Assembly (NCBI GenBank): GCA_038501625.1
Contig: JAZAYU010000227.1
Location: forward strand, 1 to 64,000
Source of the DNA: Corbicula japonica
Taxonomy: Eukaryota > Mollusca > Bivalvia > Venerida > Cyrenidae
Direction: 5' to 3'
Length of the DNA stretch: 64,000 bases
The translations under genes were made by a program, and so were the position numbers. Shown here piece by piece: positions 58,100-64,000 of the stretch; within the stretch, counting starts at the first letter, position 1; the number at the start of each line of letters is the position of its first letter. Under the pieces are notes generated by a model, which made no database searches, was not told where the DNA came from, and saw nothing but the letters and a program-made list of their open reading frames with translations.

Positions 58100-61000
58100 T
58101 CACGGGTAGAGTATTTCCACTTCTTTCAAGAGTTGTTCCCCCTTTTCTCCAGCTTTCTTGCAGTAATATACAGCTGCCTGTTTGTGGCCCAGGTTAGACA
58201 GCAGCCTTGCATACTCCAGAAACACTGCTTCTATCAAACCTTCTGAAACAAAAAAGGTCAGAATTTCATAAATTTTAAATCTTTTTTGAAGCATTTTTCA
58301 TAGAATAATGTTTACTAAACTTTCAAATAAATACCAACTTCTCAGGCCTGGCATGTGTTCAGTTTTACAACATGCATTGAAAAACTTTCAGCTGCTTTTG
58401 ATACTGCTTTCTTTGGTTCCAAAAAGAAGTGAATTGTTAAGTTTTTACAATTATATGATGGAACAGCTTATAGAAATGCCTATAGGTGCTAAGTGTCCTG
58501 TTATGTCACATGATCACTTAAGTAACTGGGCCTAAGATCTTAAGACATTAACTATAGACCAGTCTCAAATCTCAAGCATCTTATTGGCTGAAATGCAGAC
58601 TTGTTTTCATTTCAGCCAAACAGATTTTTGAGATTTTAGACTGGTATTTAATGTCAGTTTTATGATCCTGGGCCCTGAGATGGTAGGCATACATGTATGT
58701 CATAAGAGGTCTTAAGAGTCCTGTATTTCTGTATTTTTTTCAACTCAGCTTAACTCAGCAAGTTCAGTATCATCCTATGGGACAGTATAAAAGAGAAGAT
58801 AGCAGTGCAAAAGCACATATCCCTTCTCCCAACAACATGTGTTGACAAAGAACAAAGAACTGCTAGAGTCCATGTGATCTAAATAGGTTCCAGGAGTAGG
58901 CCTAAGGGAGAAGTTTAACCATAACCTTGGTTTCAGCTTTCTTTATAACACATAGTAAATACCTTTTCCATTTGCTCAGAAAAAAATTAAACACATTATA
59001 GAGACTATTACTCTCTGCGGGCCTCTAAATATGTTATTCCCTGGCCATCAGCATTCACTTTCATTATAAAGTAATCCATGACATTAAGCTAAGAAAGCTA
59101 AATCAGCATTTGCCTTAACAGCACTATATATTAAAGGACAAATCCCAATGTTATAAAACTGAAAATGGAAACCAGTCTCAAATCTCAAGCATCTGATTAG
59201 CTGAAATGGTGAATGGTTGCCATTTTATCCAATCAGATGCTTGAGATTTGAGACTGGTTTCCAAACTCAGTTTTATAATCTTCAGCCCTGGTTAAGTGCT
59301 ATACTTACGATCATCACTGACATCTAGGAGACTGAACTCCATAGCTGCTTCAATAAAACATGCTGCTCTGTTAAACTGTCTCATGCCGTATAACATCTCT
59401 ATAACCTTGTGGAAATGTCCCAGAGACAATAGCACCAGCACTGCTGTACTCTGAAAATAAAATTATTCAAGTGCTTAACAATATATACAAGATTGTTTTA
59501 GGCTTTTATTCAAAATGTGATTTTGTTTATTTTGATTTTTTTTTTAAGAACCATGCTTCAATTGAATAGAATGGGTTGAGCCCAATAAAAATGTCATGCA
59601 CATCAACACTTGGTGCTGAATAATATTTAACTCATGTCTCCATACATACTACTTTTATCACATGGGCACACAGAACAGATCCAGATCAGATGACAAATCC
59701 ATGCTGTCTGATCTGGTCAGGATCTAAACTGTAGGCAAATACAATTAAGTGCACATATATATAGTAAAGGGTTAACATATTTAACTCTAATGGGGCTGTC
59801 ACACTATGACGTTCTGGCCAGCATTCTACGACGTTTGATGAAACGTTGATAGTCATCCATGGTTGCTGGGATATCACCAGAAGTGCGGGGAACGTCAATG
59901 ATCGTCGGGAATCGGCAGAGAACGCTGGTGGGGGAAAAATGTTTTGAACATTCACAAAATTTTTTTCTGAGACGAGCGTTCTTCAACGTTTAATTGTAAA
60001 CGCTGAAGAATGTTTAAGAACGTTCGTGGAACATTTTACTAACGTTTACTGAGCATTGCACGCGTTCGGCTATCGTCAGTCAGTCGTTACTCAAGCGTTA
60101 CTTGATTGTTACAAATCGTTTGCTTTGCTGTGAACGACTCACTGGTGACCTGTCAACGACCGCTAAACGGTCCACTAGAGAACGCAGTGTGTGACTAAAG
60201 TGAAACGAACGTCCTTTTGATGTCCATTGAGCGTCATTCGAGCGTTACCCGAACGTCTATGCCTCAGCACTCTCGTCTAACATTGACAAATCGTTCTTCG
60301 CGCGCCAGTGGCCAGTGAGAACATGCTAATGATTTTAGGGTTTTCTTACTTGGTCGCTGCTACACACTTTTAGTGCGTTAGACACGCTAGTGGTGCGTTA
60401 GACAAAACGTTAATAACACGCCAGATGTGTCATCCTCCTTCTAGAACGCTAAAAAATTGAACGATTGAAACAATCAGAGGACGTTGACCTGAACGTCATA
60501 GTGTGACGGCCCCTTAAGATGAATGGTGAGTCAAACTGCACTTATTTTGGATGGGAACAATACTGCAGATAAGAAAGAGTACCGGGATAGTTGTTGATAA
60601 ATATTAACTGATATCTCAATATCTGTCTAATATATATTAACACAACAGGATCAAAAAGTGAAAAATGTAAGTATGATAAACCCTTTCCTCCATGCCGTCT
60701 GATAAGGATCTACACTGTTCGCTTCCTGGTCAGAAATAATCAAAAGGAAATGGTGCAGATCCTGATCTGACAGCACAGTTGTGCAGACTGATCTGGATTT
60801 ACACTGTTAGCCCATGCCATAAAGGTGTATATATGGAGAAAAGGGTTAACATTACCTTCTGGTTAACATGGGTACTGCTAAGATGCTCCACCCATCTCTT
60901 CATCACTTCACAACACTCTGCATAACTCAATGTGGACTGAAAAATATCATCAAAGGAATAAAAACAAGGTACAGGTACATGGGGAAATAATGTGGCTTAC

Positions 61001-63165
61001 CATATAATTATATACTTATGGGATTAAGAAACGCAGGGTAAACTTTGAATTATGATTCTAGTTTTTCCAGTTTCATGCTTTCCCCGGGAGACATAGTTCA
61101 AGCCCATTATGTGACATTGGATACCGTACCACATGCACTGTAACCTTAAGAGTTCTCATTGTTTCAGATCAATGCATTCACAAGAGATACATGGCATGGT
61201 TTGAACACATGACCTACATGTTCCTTTAAGCTAAATGTTTCACTCAAATAAATTACTATCTCACAAAAGTTTGCACAAAGAACCAATTATATCTCATTTT
61301 CATCTCCCACACATTTTGCCAACAGTGAAAATAATACTTTTAAGATTGGACCAACAAACTCTGGCAATATGAGTTTTAATGTTTATTTAATGTTCAAATG
61401 TTTATTTGTGTTGCAAATATATCATTGCATAATTGAAACTTTGAGAAAAGTTTGTAAAGAAACCTACTTTTGCCAGCCAGACTGCTTTCTCCCAAGCTCC
61501 GTAGGTCTGAAGGTATCTGCAAGCATCCATTCCTTTATCTATCAAACACAGCAACTGCACTCCCTCTATAAATACATAACAACTTAAATCATTGCCAGTC
61601 CTAGACAGTTGTTTCTAACTAGCCTGCATTAACATGCACTACTACATCTAACACATCAGCAATTATTACTGTGACATGACTAATTCATGGTGGCCTAACC
61701 ATAGTCTTCATTAGATATGGTTGATCATTATAGATCAGACTGCATGGATATGCCAGCTAATCTGTAGCTACACTGGTTGCTCTTGTGAAAAAGGCATATC
61801 CATGGAGTTAAAGGTATAATTAAATGATACCATGGTATATCTCAATAATTACAAGTGACATTTTGTTCAGGCTAATGCCTATTTTGTCCTGAATTTTATT
61901 TGTCTGTCTCTATAATGACATGTTTAAGGACCAACTTCTTAAATTACTGCAAGAGGACAATGCAATTAAACCCTTTCCTCCACAAATACGCATTTTTACG
62001 CATGTGCAACCAGTGTAGATCCAGATCAGCCTGCACATCCATGCCACCTGATCAGATCTGCATTGGTCACAAATCAAAAAGCAAACAGTGCAGACCCTGA
62101 TCAGACAGCACAGATTAGTCGGCTGATCTGGATCTACACTGTTGGCCCACGCTATAAAGGTGTGTTTATCGAGGAAAGGGTTAACTGAACACATCACAAG
62201 TTGTGAATTAAGTTATTATTTTTAATTAAACAAGTTAAAAAGAATACTCAGTTACCAAGGAGTTTTCCATTAGCAATGAGGTTTGTGGCAACCAGCTTGA
62301 TAGTGCTCTGTGATGCCCCTGATGACCTAATGCTGGCAACAAGGCATGACCTGTAAAACAACCACTGGTATGTTATGTTAAATCAAAACCAAAAGTTTGT
62401 AATGAACACAACTTGGATATTAAATATCCTTAAAATTTATCTAAAGGAAATGGACATACTTCTTTGAAAATTGCATTAAGATAAATTTAGTCTGTTGCAA
62501 AAAGTATCGTTATCTCTTAACTCCATTGGATATGGCTGTTATTCATAAGACAACACTATAGATCCAGAGCAGCCAGCACATCCATGCAGTCTGATTGGGA
62601 TCTACAATGTTCGCTTTTGATTAATTTATTTCTGATCAAGAGGCAAACAGTGTAGATCCTGACTGGATGGGGCAGATGTGCCAACTTATCTGGAACAACA
62701 CTGTTAGCACATGTGATACAAACCTGTTTATGTAAAGTAAAGGATTAAGTAAGAAATATTTGTTAAAAGTAATCTTCATGAAACAAAAAGCAGATTGTCG
62801 AAGATGGGGACTTTATTTCAATCTGTAAGAAAACTCTGAGGGCAGCAAGAATAACGATAAAAAGCAATAAATATAGAAAATCGGCTACCTTACAATTTAG
62901 CTTGTAATTTCTGTATCTGTCCACTTGCGCAATCTTAAGTATAAGAGAATTTGTTTGCAATGGCTGTAATGTTTGTAAAATGTCCATTATACATGTACCT
63001 GAGACTGTCAATATAGTAGCTGTCGTGCTCAGGGTCAGTTTCCAGAAGTAACTGTACTGATCTGTCTGTTTCACCCAGCATCATGTACCTGTCCGCACAC
63101 TTCCTTGTGTGCTCGTATGTAACACGCTTACTATCATGTAGGGCTAGTCTGTCTAACTGATAGCG
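58100..63165 (-). CDS. WDR11: WDR11, last six coding exons
   Basis: C-terminal 241 residues of WDR11, a large beta-propeller protein of the trans-Golgi/endosome tethering complex with FAM91A1, also linked to ciliary signalling. Exons (minus): 63165-62999, 62350-62256, 61565-61468, 60936-60856, 59450-59309 and 58242-58100. All junctions are GT-AG and the phases join exactly. Recognisable segments: HTRKCADRYMMLGETDRSVQ, SQSTIKLVATNLIANGKLL, EGVQLLCLIDKGMDACRYLQ, TYGAWEKAVWLAK, CCEVMKRWVEHL, VLVLLSLGHFHKVIEML, MRQFNRAACFIEA, then EYARLLSNLGHKQAAVYYC and a stop after EVEILYP. These match the helical C-terminal region of animal WDR11. Upstream exons with the WD repeats must lie beyond the window. 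No lesion was seen, so it is likely an active gene. Confidence 0.92.
58530..58676. repeat. Palindromic MITE, copy 5, in a WDR11 intron
   Basis: ACCAGTCTCAAATCTCAAGC and mirrored CATTTCAGCCAAACAGATTT with TTTTATGATC at the end. Confidence 0.65.
59148..59284. repeat. Palindromic MITE, copy 6, in a WDR11 intron
   Basis: Well preserved: AATGTTATAAAACTGA, GGAAACCAGTCTCAAATC, and the mirror GAGACTGGTTTCCAAACTC with TTTTATAATCTT. It ends about 25 bases from the exon at 59309. Confidence 0.75.
59627..59775. repeat. TTAA-type MITE, shortened
   Basis: Bounded by TTAA; the right end AAAGGGTTAA is conserved and the left end is diverged. Confidence 0.5.
59792..60513. mobile_element. 722-bp DNA element with 23-bp inverted ends
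   Basis: GGGGCTGTCACACTATGACG at the left mirrors CGTCATAGTGTGACGGCCCC at the right with one mismatch. The interior is CpG-rich compared with its surroundings and full of AACGTT/CGTT motifs. No ORF is present. It lies in a WDR11 intron. Superfamily and target duplication are not determined. Confidence 0.72.
60677..60849. repeat. TTAA-type MITE beside a WDR11 splice donor
   Basis: AAACCCTTTCCTCC at the left and GGAGAAAAGGGTTAA at the right. The right end lies six bases inside the intron that starts at 60855. Confidence 0.65.
61690..61815. repeat. TTAA-type MITE fragment
   Basis: Contains TAGATCAGACTGCATGG and GCCAGCTAATCTGTAGCTAC and ends ATGGAGTTAAA. Confidence 0.45.
61966..62184. repeat. 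TTAA-type MITE, well preserved
   Basis: TTAAACCCTTTCCTCC at the left mirrors GAGGAAAGGGTTAA at the right, with TAGATCCAGATCAGCCTGC and its inverse inside. Confidence 0.7.
62518..62747. repeat. TTAA-type MITE
   Basis: TTAACTCCATTGGATATGG at the left and AAGTAAAGGATTAA at the right; the internal family blocks are present. Confidence 0.6.
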
Positions 63166-63246
63166 CTAAAATAACAAGAAGACACTGCAATGCAACAAAC
63201 CAGGTTTTTTACTTAAAGTTTCATTAGAAGGGTAATAACTATACAC

Positions 63247-63900
63247 TGCAACTCCGTTATATCGCGATATCCAATATATCGCGCTTGGTCCGTGGATCCC
63301 AATTTTTTTTTGTACAACGTATATCATTATGTTTTTTCATTCTTCGTGGGTATTAAAAAAGATCAAATGATTAAATCAACGTTGGCGACAAATTCACAAA
63401 ACGCACGCTTTTTCCGTGTCGTATTACGTCATTATCGGCGAAGGCTGTTTATTACATTTTGTATGCAGGGATTTGAGGCGATGTACACGTTCAATAGCAA
63501 GGTACAATTTAACATCAAACGTATGAAAATAGATGAAAGGTTTTTATTTACAATTTTGTTGCTTCTGATTTGACAAGAAACCCCCTTTGTGACAAACAAT
63601 AGGTGCGAAAAACACCAAGCTGATACGGTACTGGCAGAATTTCGTTAACGAGACAAACCGCAAACTAGCGACAATTAATGCAAGTTGCTAACCGTAATAG
63701 ACATGAGCAGGAAACGTCAAAACAGTTTGTTGTTTTGACATTACCTGCTCATCGACATATCAAGCTGGTAAACGACAGACGACGAACTAACACCGCCGAC
63801 CATGACCGATCAACAGATCGTCGATCTGTTGAAAGTACCGAAAACAATAATACCACTGTTGGAAATTGATGACGGCGATCTGCGTTTGTACATCAATTAA
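63247..63900 (+). mobile_element. Possible pogo/Tigger-like remnant
   Basis: TA precedes CACTGCAACTCCGTTATATC, which resembles pogo/Tigger terminal repeats. A frame near 63800 reads MTDQQIVDLLKVPKTI, similar in style to transposase C-termini. A 46-bp palindrome (GAGCAGG to CCTGCTC, 63705-63750) lies between them. The right end was not found. Weak call. Confidence 0.25.
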
Positions 63901-64000
63901 TTTCTTTTTATTAAAAATAAATCTCAATATATAAAGAAAGTTGTTTTAAAACATTTGTCCAAGACAGAACGCACTCCCTGATGTACCTGTAGATTTCAAG

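Overview
The window reads as nuclear DNA of a bivalve mollusc, probably a clam. This rests on the A+T-rich composition, split genes with GT-AG introns, and dense repeat families that I associate with bivalves: GACCTTGACC-type repeats, ACAAGAG...CTAA rolling-circle elements with tandem cores and ACGG microsatellites, and a Naiad retroelement with in-frame TGA codons. Host genes fill only a small part; most of the window is transposon, much of it nested.

Region by region. At 1.4-5.3 kb (minus strand) lies a Penelope-like retroelement with the permuted order GIY-YIG nuclease, CxC linker, reverse transcriptase (Naiad type). Four in-frame TGA codons sit where cysteine is expected, which suggests a selenoprotein-coding element. 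At 5.7-28.8 kb one Helentron-like element has been split by a 20.5-kb Ty3/Gypsy tandem with the layout LTR-internal-LTR-internal-LTR (6489-26972) and by a second rolling-circle element. Each Gypsy internal region carries gag, protease, RT/RNase H and integrase, all damaged, plus a third ORF for a C2H2 zinc-finger protein. A further rolling-circle element sits inside the third LTR.

At 30.5-33.7 kb is a non-coding element with arms of 0.7-0.9 kb in inverted orientation. At 34.2-38.4 kb (minus) is a complete four-exon gene for a DEDDh 3'-5' exonuclease of the ISG20/AEN/ISG20L2 group. A splice acceptor just upstream of its ATG implies a non-coding first exon, perhaps near 40.6 kb. At 40.68-47.17 kb is a 6.5-kb Mutator-like (MULE) DNA transposon with 9-bp target duplications, long terminal inverted repeats full of a CGCAATGGAAA motif in 21-bp phased pairs, and remains of a minus-strand transposase. 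A tRNA-derived SINE has entered its left arm. At 48.0-49.9 and 50.7-53.5 kb are two more rolling-circle elements, the second with a higher-order repeat core.

From 58.1 kb to near the right edge (minus) lie the last six coding exons of WDR11, whose introns hold several TTAA-flanked MITEs, a 722-bp inverted-repeat element and palindromic MITEs. The stretches at 29.3-30.5, 43.6-45.8 and 53.5-56.0 kb hold nothing I can name with confidence.

The host genes show no functional link to each other. The main stories are the retroelement coding strategies (TGA recoding, a possible spliced ORF3) and the order of insertion that the nesting records.
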